A stretch of DNA of 64,000 nucleotides from the NCBI GenBank assembly GCA_947469885.1, contig CANIQT010000004.1:1-64000 (forward strand), read 5' to 3'. The stretch is from Bacteroidota bacterium (GTDB taxonomy: Bacteria; Bacteroidota; Bacteroidia; 2-12-FULL-35-15). The translations under genes and the position numbers were made by a program. Of this stretch, positions 46,201 to 55,341 are shown piece by piece (position 1 is the stretch's first letter; every line of letters starts with the position of its first letter). The notes beneath the pieces were generated by a model. It was not told where the DNA came from. It worked only from the letters and a program-made list of their open reading frames with translations, and searched no databases.

Positions 46201-46256
46201 ATAACTATATCACAATATTAATTTAACATTCAAAAGTCAGGTTGGTACTACTTTTG
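46201..46256 (+). promoter_or_regulatory. PHO-box-like promoter of pstS
   Basis: TTAACA at 46223-46228 ends exactly 20 bp before TACTTTTG (46249-46256), as in the porin promoter. The two upstream positions at 11-bp spacing are weak (ACAATA, ATAACT). Confidence 0.5.
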
Positions 46257-46288
46257 TAAATAATAAATAAATAAACAAATAAAAAAAA

Positions 46289-47101
46289 ATGAAAAAAACA
46301 ATTCTAATGGTAATGATGGTTTACACAAGTGTAAACTTTGCACAAAAAATTAAAGGTAGTGATACTGTATTACCTCTTTCACAAAAGGAAGCAGAAACCT
46401 ACATGAAATCAAACAAGACGGCTAAGATAACTGTAACAGGTGGTGGTAGCGGTGTTGGATTAGCAGCATTGGTTGATAATACTACTGACATAGCAATGTC
46501 ATCCAGAAAAATAAAAATGGATGAGAAAATAAAATTGCAGGATGCAGGAAGACCTTACAAGGAAACTATTATTGCTTTCGATGCACTTTCGGTGATTGTA
46601 AATAACAGTAACAAAGTATCTCAGTTAACCCGCGAACAACTGGAAGGAATTTTTACAGGAAAAATAAAAAACTGGAAAGAAGTAGGTGGAGATGATATGC
46701 CAATGGTGGTTTATTCCCGCGAGTCAAGTTCTGGTACATTTGAGTTCTTTAAAGAACATGTAATGAACAAAAAGAACTATGCAGCATCTGTATTAAGTAT
46801 GCCTGCAACAGGAGCTATTGTTCAATCAGTAAGTCAAACAAAAGGTGCCATTGGTTACATCGGGTTAGCTTATACTGATAAATCGGTTAAGGATTTAAAA
46901 GTTTCTTACGATGCAGGTAAAACATACATTGAACCAACTATGGAAACTGCTAAAAATAAAACATATCCCATTGTTCGCCCGCTTTACTATTACTATTCAA
47001 CAGCAGTAGAAAAAGCAGTGAAACCATTTGTTGACTATGTGTTATCAGCTGAAGGACAAAAAATTGTGGAGCAGGTAGGCTACGTTCCATTATCCAAATA
47101 A
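46289..47101 (+). CDS. pstS: Phosphate ABC transporter substrate-binding protein
   Basis: This 270-residue periplasmic protein has a signal segment ending near SVNFAQ. It then has the PstS fold: KGSDTVLPLSQKEAETYM, TGGGSGVGLAAL, TDIAMSSRKI (phosphate loop), LTREQLEGIFTGKIKNWKEV and SRESSSGTFEFF. It binds phosphate and passes it to PstCA. A terminator follows at once, so pstS is expressed separately from pstCAB-phoU under a matching promoter. Confidence 0.94.
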   Translation: MKKTILMVMMVYTSVNFAQKIKGSDTVLPLSQKEAETYMKSNKTAKITVTGGGSGVGLAALVDNTTDIAMSSRKIKMDEKIKLQDAGRPYKETIIAFDALSVIVNNSNKVSQLTREQLEGIFTGKIKNWKEVGGDDMPMVVYSRESSSGTFEFFKEHVMNKKNYAASVLSMPATGAIVQSVSQTKGAIGYIGLAYTDKSVKDLKVSYDAGKTYIEPTMETAKNKTYPIVRPLYYYYSTAVEKAVKPFVDYVLSAEGQKIVEQVGYVPLSK

Positions 47102-47128
47102 GCTAGTTGTTTAGTTTAGTTTGAATGA

Positions 47129-47159
47129 GCGCCTCGCAGCAATGTGAGGCGTTTTTTTT
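47129..47159 (+). terminator. Terminator after pstS
   Basis: CGCCTCGCA pairs with TGTGAGGCG around a short loop and is followed by eight T residues. Confidence 0.88.
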
Positions 47160-47186
47160 GTTAAAGAGATTAAAGCACCTTTTCAA

Positions 47187-47253
47187 TTAACATTAAGTTA
47201 ACACAACCATAACATAGAACCAACAGCCTCATCCCTCCCGAAAAGTAACTTTG
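47187..47253 (+). promoter_or_regulatory. PHO-box promoter of pstC
   Basis: TTAACA (47187), TTAACA (47198), ATAACA (47209) and the weaker CCAACA (47220) follow at 11-bp spacing. The last ends exactly 20 bp before TAACTTTG (47246-47253). Confidence 0.65.
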
Positions 47254-47283
47254 CGAATCATTATAAATGATGACAAGTAGAGA

Positions 47284-48492
47284 TTGAAGACATTTTATAA
47301 AAAATTTTCGGAGCGGTTTATAGAGGGGCTATTAATGTTGAGCAGCAGTATTACCAGTCTAACCGTTTTGCTCATTGTAGTTTTTCTTTTTAAGGAAGGT
47401 ATAGGATTATTCAATCAAAAACCTGTAGAGCCGGGGTATGTTATCGCCATTAATAAAAACAATAAGGTTAAGGAATTATCATCCGTCCAGCTTAAAAACA
47501 TTTACGACCAAAAAATTACCCATTGGAGTGAAGTAGGCGGAACCCACGACTCGATAGTTTTGTTTCAGCTCGAGGATATTTCCAATTATTATTCGGACGA
47601 ACAGATAGGAGACAACATGCAAAACCTAGGTACTTGCCTTAGCAGGTTGGTTGATAGCCTGCCCAACATCATTGCATTTTTCCCAGATAAATATTTAGAT
47701 AAAAAATTTCAGGGAACATTATTAGAGGTCGATAAAGTTTCTTTAGCCGATTTTTTTGCCGGCAAAGAATGGATACCCTCCGCAAAACCCTCAGCACAAT
47801 TAGGGGTACTTCCATTAATCCTTGGAACATTGTGGGTAAGCTTGGGAGCTATATTATTAGCATTGCCACTTGGTTTGGCAGCCGCAGTTTACATGAGTGA
47901 AATAGCCAACGAACGGGTTAGAAGAATAATGAAACCATTGATTGAGCTATTGGCAGGTATTCCATCAGTAGTGTATGGTTTCTTTGGATTGGTAATTATT
48001 GTTCCGCTTATTCAAAAAACGTTTGACTTACCGGTAGGAGAAACCGGTCTGGCGGGAAGTATAGTACTTGGAATAATGGCACTACCGACTATTATCACTA
48101 TTTCGGAAGATGCTATGAGAAACACACCAAGGGCAATGAAAGAAGCAAGTTTAGCATTGGGTGCAAGCAGGTGGCAAACGATTTACAAAGTAATCATTCC
48201 TTATTCAATATCAGGAATTTCGGCAGGAGCAATATTAGGAATTGGCAGAGCAATAGGCGAAACCATGGCTGTGCTAATGGTTACCGGAAATGCAGCAGTA
48301 ATTCCGCATACTATCTTAGCACCTGTAAGAACTATCCCTGCAACCATTGCAGCGGAGTTAGGAGAAACATCAAACGGAGGATTGCATTACAAAGCATTGT
48401 TTGCATTGGGTTGCATATTATTCCTTATTACATTATTTATTAATCTGACCGTGGAATTTATTTCAAACAGGCAAAAACATAATAAAAATTAA
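47284..48492 (+). CDS. pstC: Phosphate ABC transporter permease PstC with enlarged periplasmic loop
   Basis: This 402-residue inner-membrane permease begins at a TTG (47284), the first plausible start after the promoter. The first membrane helix is at about residues 20-36. The loop from about 45 to 165 is far longer than in typical PstC of about 300 residues and carries NKVKELSSVQLKNIYDQKI through EVGG (60-86), which closely resembles a part of PstS. The usual permease follows, with the EAA-type loop EASLALGASRWQTIYKVIIP. It forms the phosphate channel with PstA, energised by PstB. Confidence 0.9.
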   Translation: MKTFYKKFSERFIEGLLMLSSSITSLTVLLIVVFLFKEGIGLFNQKPVEPGYVIAINKNNKVKELSSVQLKNIYDQKITHWSEVGGTHDSIVLFQLEDISNYYSDEQIGDNMQNLGTCLSRLVDSLPNIIAFFPDKYLDKKFQGTLLEVDKVSLADFFAGKEWIPSAKPSAQLGVLPLILGTLWVSLGAILLALPLGLAAAVYMSEIANERVRRIMKPLIELLAGIPSVVYGFFGLVIIVPLIQKTFDLPVGETGLAGSIVLGIMALPTIITISEDAMRNTPRAMKEASLALGASRWQTIYKVIIPYSISGISAGAILGIGRAIGETMAVLMVTGNAAVIPHTILAPVRTIPATIAAELGETSNGGLHYKALFALGCILFLITLFINLTVEFISNRQKHNKN

Positions 48493-48505
48493 ATGCGCTC
48501 TTCTT

Positions 48506-48530
48506 CCCCCTCCTTATTTCAAGGAGGGGG
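48506..48530. repeat. CCCTCCTT/AAGGAGGG hairpin before pstA
   Basis: CCCCCTCCTT pairs with AAGGAGGGGG around five bases, ending 17 bp before the pstA ATG. It is near-identical to the hairpin at 18979-19009. Confidence 0.8.
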
Positions 48531-48547
48531 GTAGGGGGTGGTAAAAC

Positions 48548-49426
48548 ATGATTAACGAAATAAAAATAACTAAACGTAAAAAAAGAAACCAGGCCATAGC
48601 ATTCTGGATTTTCAGATTGCTCAGTTATTCAATTGTGGCTATACTGTTTATTATACTTTCTTTTATAGTTTACAAAGGTGCTTCAGTAATCAATTGGGGT
48701 TTTATCACTAAAATGCCCGAAGAGGGTATGACCAAGGGAGGTATTTATCCTGCAATTATAGGTACCTTATGCCTTGTGGCTGGAAGTATGGTATTTGCAT
48801 TCCCGGTTGGAGTATTGGCAGCTATTTACATGAATGAATATGTGAAAGATGGAATTGCAAAAAAAATAATTAAGCAAATGACAAACAATCTGGCAGGTAT
48901 TCCTTCCATCGTTTTTGGTTTGTTTGGAATGTCCTTATTTGTAAACAAACTTCATTTCGGAGATTCAATACTAGCAGGTTCCCTTACTTTGGGATTACTT
49001 GCATTACCGGTAGTTATCCGGACTACAGAAGAAGCATTAAAAGCTGTGGACAATACCTTTCGTCAGGCAAGTTTAGGATTAGGTGCAAGCAAGTGGCAAA
49101 CCACCAGCAAGGTAGTCCTACCAATTGCTTTTCCTAACATTATTACAGGGCTTATCCTTTCTATCGGCAGGGTATCAGGCGAAACAGCACCTATTTTATT
49201 TACAGTGGCAGCTTACTTTCTTCCAAAACTACCAACAAGTATTTTCGATCAGGCCATGGCGTTGCCTTATCATTTATACGTAATTTCAACCAGTGGAACC
49301 AATATAGAAGAATCGAGGCCGATAGCTTACGGAACAGCCTTGGTGTTGATTATAATAGTATTGATTGCAAATTTGCTTGCCAATGGATTGAGGAAATACT
49401 TTGGTAAGAAAGTAAAAATGAATTAA
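48548..49426 (+). CDS. pstA: Phosphate ABC transporter permease PstA
   Basis: This 292-residue inner-membrane permease has six hydrophobic segments. Its cytoplasmic loop RQASLGLGASKWQTTSKVVL contacts PstB, and NNLAGIPSIVFGLFGMSLF is typical of the family. The length is normal, with no loop insert like that of PstC. It is separated from pstC by 55 bp containing a GC-rich hairpin and from pstB by 72 bp containing another hairpin. Confidence 0.94.
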   Translation: MINEIKITKRKKRNQAIAFWIFRLLSYSIVAILFIILSFIVYKGASVINWGFITKMPEEGMTKGGIYPAIIGTLCLVAGSMVFAFPVGVLAAIYMNEYVKDGIAKKIIKQMTNNLAGIPSIVFGLFGMSLFVNKLHFGDSILAGSLTLGLLALPVVIRTTEEALKAVDNTFRQASLGLGASKWQTTSKVVLPIAFPNIITGLILSIGRVSGETAPILFTVAAYFLPKLPTSIFDQAMALPYHLYVISTSGTNIEESRPIAYGTALVLIIIVLIANLLANGLRKYFGKKVKMN

Positions 49427-49449
49427 AAGTAAAACACTAAAATTACGAA

Positions 49450-49484
49450 TACCCCTGTCAGGATTTAAAACCCTGACAGGGGTA
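49450..49484. repeat. CCTGTCAGG hairpin between pstA and pstB
   Basis: TACCCCTGTCAGG pairs with CCTGACAGGGGTA around nine bases. It has no T run, so it is more likely a REP-like element or mRNA-stabilising hairpin than a terminator. Confidence 0.75.
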
Positions 49485-49498
49485 ACTAAAACAAAACA

Positions 49499-50251
49499 AT
49501 GTATAAAATAGAATCAAAAAACGTTGACTTTTATTATGGCCCTTCACAGGCATTAAAGAATATCAATATTGCCATACGGTCAAATACCGTTACCGCTTTG
49601 ATTGGTCCTTCCGGTTGCGGAAAATCAACATACCTGAGGTTATTCAACAGGATGAATGATTTGATAGATGATATAAAAATAATCGGGCAGGTGATGATAG
49701 ATGGGGAGGATATTTATGGAAAGGGAATAAATGTAGACAGCTTAAGAAAAAATGTGGGAATGGTATTTCAAAAACCAAATCCTTTTCCAAAAACCATTTT
49801 CGAAAATGTGGCGTATGGTTTAAGAGTAAACGGAATTAAGGATAAAAAATTTATTGAAGAACGTGTTGAAACATCCATAAAACAGGTAGTTTTGTGGGAC
49901 GAAGTAAAAGATAAATTAAAAAAATCTGCTTTCGAACTATCAGGAGGACAACAACAACGCTTATGTATAGCAAGGGCATTGGCCATTCAGCCCTCAGTGA
50001 TATTAATGGATGAACCAACCTCTGCATTGGACCCTATATCAACGGCAAAAGTAGAAGAACTGATTTATGAATTAAAAGCAAAATATACCATCGTAATAGT
50101 AACCCATAATATGCAACAGGCTGGAAGAGTAAGTGACAGAACTGCTTTCTTTTACCTCGGAGAATTGGTGGAATACGATGAAACAAAAAAACTATTTACA
50201 AATCCAAAACAAGAACGAACACAAAATTATATAACAGGACGGTTTGGATAG
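49499..50251 (+). CDS. pstB: Phosphate ABC transporter ATPase PstB
   Basis: This 250-residue ATPase powers phosphate import. Walker [10 protein letters not shown] near residue 36, the signature [15 protein letters not shown] near 148, Walker [14 protein letters not shown] and the switch histidine in VTHNMQQA are all intact. [14 protein letters not shown] at the start is the PstB hallmark. It is cytosolic and membrane-associated. Confidence 0.96.
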   Translation: MYKIESKNVDFYYGPSQALKNINIAIRSNTVTALIGPSGCGKSTYLRLFNRMNDLIDDIKIIGQVMIDGEDIYGKGINVDSLRKNVGMVFQKPNPFPKTIFENVAYGLRVNGIKDKKFIEERVETSIKQVVLWDEVKDKLKKSAFELSGGQQQRLCIARALAIQPSVILMDEPTSALDPISTAKVEELIYELKAKYTIVIVTHNMQQAGRVSDRTAFFYLGELVEYDETKKLFTNPKQERTQNYITGRFG

Positions 50252-50260
50252 ATTAGTAAA

Positions 50261-50357
50261 ATGGGTAATTCAGGTAATTAGAGTAATTCAGTCGCATGCT
50301 AAATTACTAACTTAACTATATCACCTAATTACCCAATCACCTAAATTACCTAATAAC
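50261..50357. repeat. GGTAATTCAGGTAATTAG phrase between pstB and phoU
   Basis: GGGTAATTCAGGTAATTAG faces CACCTAATTACCCAATCACC and TAAATTACC, forming an imperfect hairpin of repeated phrases just before phoU. Confidence 0.7.
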
Positions 50358-50365
50358 TAAATAAA

Positions 50366-51043
50366 ATGACACACTTAGACATCGAATTACAACACCTGAA
50401 AGCAGAAGCAATTAAAATGTGGACGCTGGTAAATTTGCAATTAAACAAAGGAAAAATATCTTTATTGAAATTAGATAAAGATTTAGCAAGAGAAGTAATA
50501 CTTTCTGAAAGGCGTGTGAATGCATACGAGTTAAAATTGGACAGAGATTGCGAAAACATTTTTGCACTCTTTAACCCGGTAGCAGTGGATTTACGTTTTG
50601 TATTAGCTGTATTGAAAATAAATAATAACCTAGAGCGCACAGGAGATATTGTAGAAGGCATTGCAAAATTTGTGTTGAATGTGGACAATACATTTGATAA
50701 ACAATTGTTGGAAATTACCCGGGCTGTTGAAATGTATGAAGCCGCAAACAATATGATGGAGCATGTGTTGGAAGCATTTGACAAAGAAGATACAAGTATT
50801 GCCCGCAAAGTATTTCAGCAGGATGATTTGTTGGATGATATAAACATCAAAGCAAATAAAATTGTTGCAGATTATGTGCGCACTCATCCCGATAATATAG
50901 AACCTGCATTATACCTGCTTTCTATTATCCGTAAACTGGAACGTATAGGTGACCAAGCAAAAAACATGGCGGAAGAAATTATTTTTTATATCGAAGCCAA
51001 AGTACTTAAACATCGCTCGAAAGTAGAAAAGAGCAAGGAATAA
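50366..51043 (+). CDS. phoU: Phosphate signalling regulator PhoU
   Basis: This 225-residue all-helical protein has two PhoU repeats. The first holds ENIFALFNPVAVDLRFVLAV near residue 68 and LERTGDIVEGI; the second holds LYLLSIIRKLERIGDQAKNM near 183. The acidic E/D-xxx-D metal-binding patterns are visible in both. PhoU links Pst activity to PhoR-PhoB signalling. Its position at the end of pstCAB fits. PhoR and PhoB are not in the window. Confidence 0.93.
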   Translation: MTHLDIELQHLKAEAIKMWTLVNLQLNKGKISLLKLDKDLAREVILSERRVNAYELKLDRDCENIFALFNPVAVDLRFVLAVLKINNNLERTGDIVEGIAKFVLNVDNTFDKQLLEITRAVEMYEAANNMMEHVLEAFDKEDTSIARKVFQQDDLLDDINIKANKIVADYVRTHPDNIEPALYLLSIIRKLERIGDQAKNMAEEIIFYIEAKVLKHRSKVEKSKE

Positions 51044-51085
51044 AGTTTTCCGGTTATCCTTCAATACACACTCCCGCAAAATTCC

Positions 51086-51111
51086 TATCTTCGCAACCTT
51101 ATTTTAAGGAG
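51086..51111 (+). promoter_or_regulatory. leuS promoter and strong Shine-Dalgarno
   Basis: TATCTTCG (51086-51093) is one base from TAnnTTTG. AAGGAG (51106-51111) lies eight bases before the ATG, an unusually good Shine-Dalgarno for this genome. Confidence 0.5.
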
Positions 51112-51119
51112 AAAAGAAA

Positions 51120-53852
51120 ATGGAATACAATTTCAGAGAAGTAGAAAAAAAATGGCAGCAGTACTGGAAGGAAAATAAAACATTCCGAACAGAAAATAAA
51201 TCTTCCAAACCTAAGTATTATGTGCTCGACATGTTCCCTTACCCAAGTGGTGCGGGATTACATGTTGGTCACCCGTTAGGTTATATTGCTTCTGATATTT
51301 TTGCGAGATATAAAAGACTGAAAGGATTTAATGTACTTCACCCTATGGGGTACGATTCTTTTGGTTTGCCTGCAGAACAATACGCGATTCAAACAGGACA
51401 ACATCCCGAAATTACAACCAAAACAAATATTGCCCGTTACCGTGAACAATTAGATAAAATAGGTTTCTCCTTTGATTGGGATAGAGAAGTGAGAACTTCA
51501 AATCCTGATTATTATAAATGGACACAGTGGATATTTATTCAACTATTTAATAGTTGGTACAATCCTGAAACAGATAAGGCAGAAAATATTTCTACATTAA
51601 TTCCTAAATTAAATGGGTTTAAAAGCCTTTCGGAGAAGGAACAATCAGATTTATTACTTGATTACCGTCTTGCTTTTTTGAGCGATACCATGGTAAACTG
51701 GTGTCCGCAATTAGGAACAGTATTGGCAAATGAAGAAGTGAAAGATGGTGTTTCAGAACGAGGTGGTTATCCTGTTGAACGGAAATTAATGAAGCAATGG
51801 AGTTTGCGTATTACAGCTTATGCAGATAGATTGTTGAAAGATTTGGATGGAATTGACTGGACGGAAAGTATTAAGGAAGCACAACGGAATTGGATTGGAA
51901 AATCAGAAGGGACTTCATTTAAATTTCAGATTTCAGATTTCAAATTTCAAATTGAAGTATTTACCACCCGCCCCGATACTATATTCGGAGTATCGTTTGT
52001 AACCCTTGCTCCTGAACATGAATTGGTAGAAAAGCTAACTACTTCTGAAAATAAGAAGGTAGTGGAAGAATATGTGACTGCTGCTAAAAACCGAAGTGAG
52101 AGAGAAAGACAAGCGGATGTAAAAAAGATTACAGGTGTGTTTACAGGTTCGTATGTTGAACATCCTTTTACCGGAAAACAAATTCCAATATGGATTGGAG
52201 ATTACGTATTGGCAGGGTACGGAACAGGTGCAGTGATGGCAGTGCCTGCTCATGATACAAGAGATTTCGCTTTTGCAACTCATTTTGGTTTGGAAAAACC
52301 TATTGTTATTCTTCCTTCTGTGGACTGGGATTTTGCGGAAAATTCTTATGATGAAAAGCTTGGGAAATTAGTTAATTCCGATTTCTTAAATGGACTGGAA
52401 GTAAAGGAAGCAATAAAAAAAGCAATCTCAGTTATTGAAGAAAAAGATTTAGGAAAAGGAAAAACTAATTTCCGTTTGCGCGATGCTATCTTTGGCAGAC
52501 AACGTTATTGGGGAGAACCTATTCCTGTGTATTATGAAAACGGTATTCCAAAAGTCTTGAATGAAAATGAACTTCCATTACTGCTTCCTGAAGTAGATAA
52601 ATATCTTCCTACTGAAACTGGGGAGCCACCTTTAGCAAGAGCGAAAGATTTTAAGAAAGATAATAAATGGGAATACGAATATTCAACCATGCCGGGTTGG
52701 GCAGGTTCTTCCTGGTATTTCCTTCGTTATATGGATGCGCATAATGAAAAAGAATTTGCTAGTAAGGAAGCAATTGATTACTGGCAAAATGTTGATTTAT
52801 ATATTGGGGGTGCAGAGCATGCCACAGGGCATTTATTATATGTTCGTTTCTGGACAAAGTTTTTGAATGATTTAGGATTGATTCCTGTGATAGAGCCTGC
52901 AAAGAAGTTGATTAATCAGGGGATGATACAGGGGGTGAGTAGTTATGTTTATCGAATTGGAAACTCGAACAAATATGTTTCACTTGGGTTAAGAAAAGAA
53001 TATGATACCACGCCATTGCATGTGGATGTAAATATTGTAACAAATAATGTTTTAGATATTGAAGCATTTAAAAACTGGAGAGAAGATAATGCAAATGCTG
53101 AATTCATTTTAGAAGATGGAAAATATATCTGCGGAAGCGAAGCAGAAAAAATGTCAAAGTCAAAATGGAATGTAGTAAGCCCCGATTTAATGGTTGAACA
53201 ACACGGTGCTGATTGCCTTCGTATATACGAAATGTTCCTTGGTCCTTTAGAACTTTCAAAACCTTGGAACACCAATGGCATCACAGGTGTAAGTAATTTT
53301 ATTCGTAAGCTTTGGAGATTGTATCATACATGTTCTAACAACCAACAACTAACAACTAACAACTTTTTTGTTTCTAACGAACCCGCTACAAAGCCCGAAC
53401 TAAAGGTTTTACACAAGACCATTAAAAAAATTATTTCAGACATTGAAGGTTTTTCATTCAATACTTCGGTTAGTAATTTTATGATTTGTGTAAACGAATT
53501 AACAGAATTGAAATGTAATAAAAGAGAAATATTAGAACCTTTGGCAATTATTATTGCTCCTTATGCACCACATTTGGCAGAAGAATTATGGTTGCAATTG
53601 GGGCATAATGAGTCTATTACTTATGCTACTTTCCCGGAATTAAAAGAAGAATATTTAATTGAATCTGCATTTAATTATCCTGTTTCTTTTAATGGCAAAA
53701 CCCGTTTCTTCCATGAGTACGACCTTTTTTTGACAAAAGAACAATTGGAGAAAGAAGTGATGACGTTGGAACAAACCCAAAAATACCTTGAAGGAAAAAC
53801 ACCTAAAAAGATTATAATTGTGCATAATAAGATTGTCAATATTGTCATTTAA
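51120..53852 (+). CDS. leuS: Leucine-tRNA ligase
   Basis: This 910-residue class I synthetase charges tRNA-Leu. HVGH (48-51, in [16 protein letters not shown]) is the HIGH motif. The editing domain carries TTRPDTIFG and [18 protein letters not shown] near 676 is the KMSKS loop. A C-terminal anticodon-binding region and LeuRS tail complete it. Two stretches are encoded by repetitive phrases of intergenic type: [12 protein letters not shown] (about 267-278) at the start of the editing domain and NNQQLTTNN (about 740-748) in the anticodon domain. Both keep the frame and roughly the expected spacing. Confidence 0.95.
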   Translation: MEYNFREVEKKWQQYWKENKTFRTENKSSKPKYYVLDMFPYPSGAGLHVGHPLGYIASDIFARYKRLKGFNVLHPMGYDSFGLPAEQYAIQTGQHPEITTKTNIARYREQLDKIGFSFDWDREVRTSNPDYYKWTQWIFIQLFNSWYNPETDKAENISTLIPKLNGFKSLSEKEQSDLLLDYRLAFLSDTMVNWCPQLGTVLANEEVKDGVSERGGYPVERKLMKQWSLRITAYADRLLKDLDGIDWTESIKEAQRNWIGKSEGTSFKFQISDFKFQIEVFTTRPDTIFGVSFVTLAPEHELVEKLTTSENKKVVEEYVTAAKNRSERERQADVKKITGVFTGSYVEHPFTGKQIPIWIGDYVLAGYGTGAVMAVPAHDTRDFAFATHFGLEKPIVILPSVDWDFAENSYDEKLGKLVNSDFLNGLEVKEAIKKAISVIEEKDLGKGKTNFRLRDAIFGRQRYWGEPIPVYYENGIPKVLNENELPLLLPEVDKYLPTETGEPPLARAKDFKKDNKWEYEYSTMPGWAGSSWYFLRYMDAHNEKEFASKEAIDYWQNVDLYIGGAEHATGHLLYVRFWTKFLNDLGLIPVIEPAKKLINQGMIQGVSSYVYRIGNSNKYVSLGLRKEYDTTPLHVDVNIVTNNVLDIEAFKNWREDNANAEFILEDGKYICGSEAEKMSKSKWNVVSPDLMVEQHGADCLRIYEMFLGPLELSKPWNTNGITGVSNFIRKLWRLYHTCSNNQQLTTNNFFVSNEPATKPELKVLHKTIKKIISDIEGFSFNTSVSNFMICVNELTELKCNKREILEPLAIIIAPYAPHLAEELWLQLGHNESITYATFPELKEEYLIESAFNYPVSFNGKTRFFHEYDLFLTKEQLEKEVMTLEQTQKYLEGKTPKKIIIVHNKIVNIVI
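51920..51953. repeat. In-frame AAATTTCAGATTTC phrase inside leuS
   Basis: AAATTTCAGATTTCAGATTT and the following CAAATTTCAAATT match the intergenic phrase at 15601-15670. They encode [12 protein letters not shown]. Confidence 0.75.
53337..53363. repeat. In-frame CAACTAACAACTAAC phrase inside leuS
   Basis: Tandem CAACTAA-type units encode NNQQLTTNN in a region where the family usually has a short variable turn. Confidence 0.7.
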
Positions 53853-53912
53853 ACATTAATTTTTATACTGGCACAGCATTTGAATCATCTATTGTAATTA
53901 ATCTTATAAAAG

Positions 53913-54740
53913 ATGAAAAAGTTTGTTTTAATAGATAGTATTGCAATTGTGGTTGCCATCATTTTTTTCTCTTTTAAAGGAGAAGAAAGTTTACCCCAGA
54001 TTCAAGGCGAAGGAACAGTTAAAGAACTTCCTGTTGTAAAAAACGAAGCGTTTAAACGTGGAGAAGTATTATCGTATCGTTTGCATTATGGTATTATGGA
54101 AGCCGGTATTGCCACACTTGGTATCACCGAAGAAGCAAAAGAAATATCCGGCAGAAAAACATTTCACGTGGTTGGTTTTGGTGCCACACGGGGTGCATTT
54201 GAGTTTTTTTATAGTGTTCGCGACCGATACGAAACCTTTATTGACGAGCAATCCATCGTTCCGTGGATGTTTATTAGACATGTAAACGAAGGAGGATATA
54301 AGATTGAACAGAGTTATCTTTTTAATCGTTATACCCAAAAAGTGGATGTGGGTGGAGGAGAAACTTTTCCGATTGAACCGAATATGCAGGATATGTTGTC
54401 GGCTTTTTATAATGCACGAACAATGGATTTGGGAGCTGCAAAAGAAGGCGAAATGTTTGCTATCAATTGTTTTATGGACAAAGAAGTATGGCCCTTGAAA
54501 ATAAAATTCATTGGCAGAGAAACCATAACTACTGATTTAGGAACGTTTAAATGTTTAAAATTTCGCCCTATTGTTCAAAAGGGAAGAGTATTTAAACACG
54601 AAGAAGATTTGAACGTTTGGATAACCGATGATAAAAACCATATTGTCATAAAAGGACAGGCTGATGTGTTGGTTGGCTCCATAAAAGCTGAATTAACTTC
54701 GTATGCCGGACTTGCAAACCCTGTTTCTAAGGTGGAATAA
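53913..54740 (+). CDS. DUF3108 domain-containing protein
   Basis: This 275-residue protein has an N-terminal hydrophobic segment (SIAIVVAIIFFSF) that exports or anchors it. A DUF3108 domain follows: FKRGEVLSYRLHYGIMEAGI, RDRYETFIDEQSIVPWMFIR, NMQDMLSAFYNART, ending FKHEEDLNVWITDD and a KAELTSYAG beta pattern. It probably has a beta-barrel-like lipocalin-type fold in the periplasm; the function of the family is unknown. Confidence 0.85.
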   Translation: MKKFVLIDSIAIVVAIIFFSFKGEESLPQIQGEGTVKELPVVKNEAFKRGEVLSYRLHYGIMEAGIATLGITEEAKEISGRKTFHVVGFGATRGAFEFFYSVRDRYETFIDEQSIVPWMFIRHVNEGGYKIEQSYLFNRYTQKVDVGGGETFPIEPNMQDMLSAFYNARTMDLGAAKEGEMFAINCFMDKEVWPLKIKFIGRETITTDLGTFKCLKFRPIVQKGRVFKHEEDLNVWITDDKNHIVIKGQADVLVGSIKAELTSYAGLANPVSKVE

Positions 54741-55267
54741 ACCTCAGCTAACTTCTTTGTTTTCAACCACTATTTATTTCCCCATCATACGTTTTGTATG
54801 TGAAAAAACACACCTGTAAAGGCTATCTTTTTGCTACTATTTAGAACCCCAAAAGGGGGCGAAAATAATTAAGGAGGAATTTTGGGAATAAATAAACGGG
54901 TTAAAAAGCGAGGCAAAAAAGTGTTTTTGCGTACAAAGGGACTTTTTTCGTTTTTATCCCTTTCTTTTTGGAAAAGAAAGCAAATGAAGAGGAAAAGAAA
55001 GGAACATGAAAGGTAAAATTTGGGAAGTTTAGGTGAAAATTGGGAAATTTTGGAAAAATTTGGGAAATTTTCAGGTAAACTTAGGGAAGTTTAAGTCGTA
55101 GTTCCCTTTCTTTTTGATTTATAAAGCAATGTTTTTGGAAAAGAAGGCTTTCTTTTTGAAAAAAATGGGAAGTGCCTTTTTTGAAGTTTCAACTTGTTTA
55201 AATGGCAAAAAAGATAGGTCCCAATTCTATTTATATTGTTTTCTAAAATTACCTGATTAAAATCATA
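54741..55267. other. Long intergenic region with repeats
   Basis: Besides the GGGAA array at 55022-55090, CCCTTTCTTTTTG occurs at about 54958 and again at about 55103, flanking the array. Purine-rich and pyrimidine-rich stretches can pair. No gene is evident. Confidence 0.6.
55022..55090. repeat. Intergenic array E, GGGAA units of 20-22 bp
   Basis: GGGAA occurs at 55022, 55042, 55062 and 55084 within TTTGGGAAATTTT-like units. Spacing is 20, 20 and 22 bp, looser than the other arrays but averaging about 21. Confidence 0.7.
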
Positions 55268-55297
55268 TTTGCAATAAATTGTTTTTATCTAACTTCG
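55268..55297 (+). promoter_or_regulatory. Promoter of the tryptophan dioxygenase gene
   Basis: TTTG (55268-55271) lies 18 bp before TAACTTCG (55290-55297), one base off the -7 consensus. Confidence 0.55.
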
Positions 55298-55301
55298 CCG
55301 C

Positions 55302-55338
55302 ACATTTATAATTTATAATTCATCATTTATAATTTCCA
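55302..55338. repeat. CATTTATAATTTATAATTC phrase
   Basis: Three variants of CATTTATAATT lie directly before the dioxygenase ATG. Confidence 0.65.
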
Positions 55339-55341
55339 AAC

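Noticed and set aside
47267..47286. ATG start for PstC at 47267
   Set aside because: That frame stops after six codons. The TTG at 47284 is in the PstC frame.
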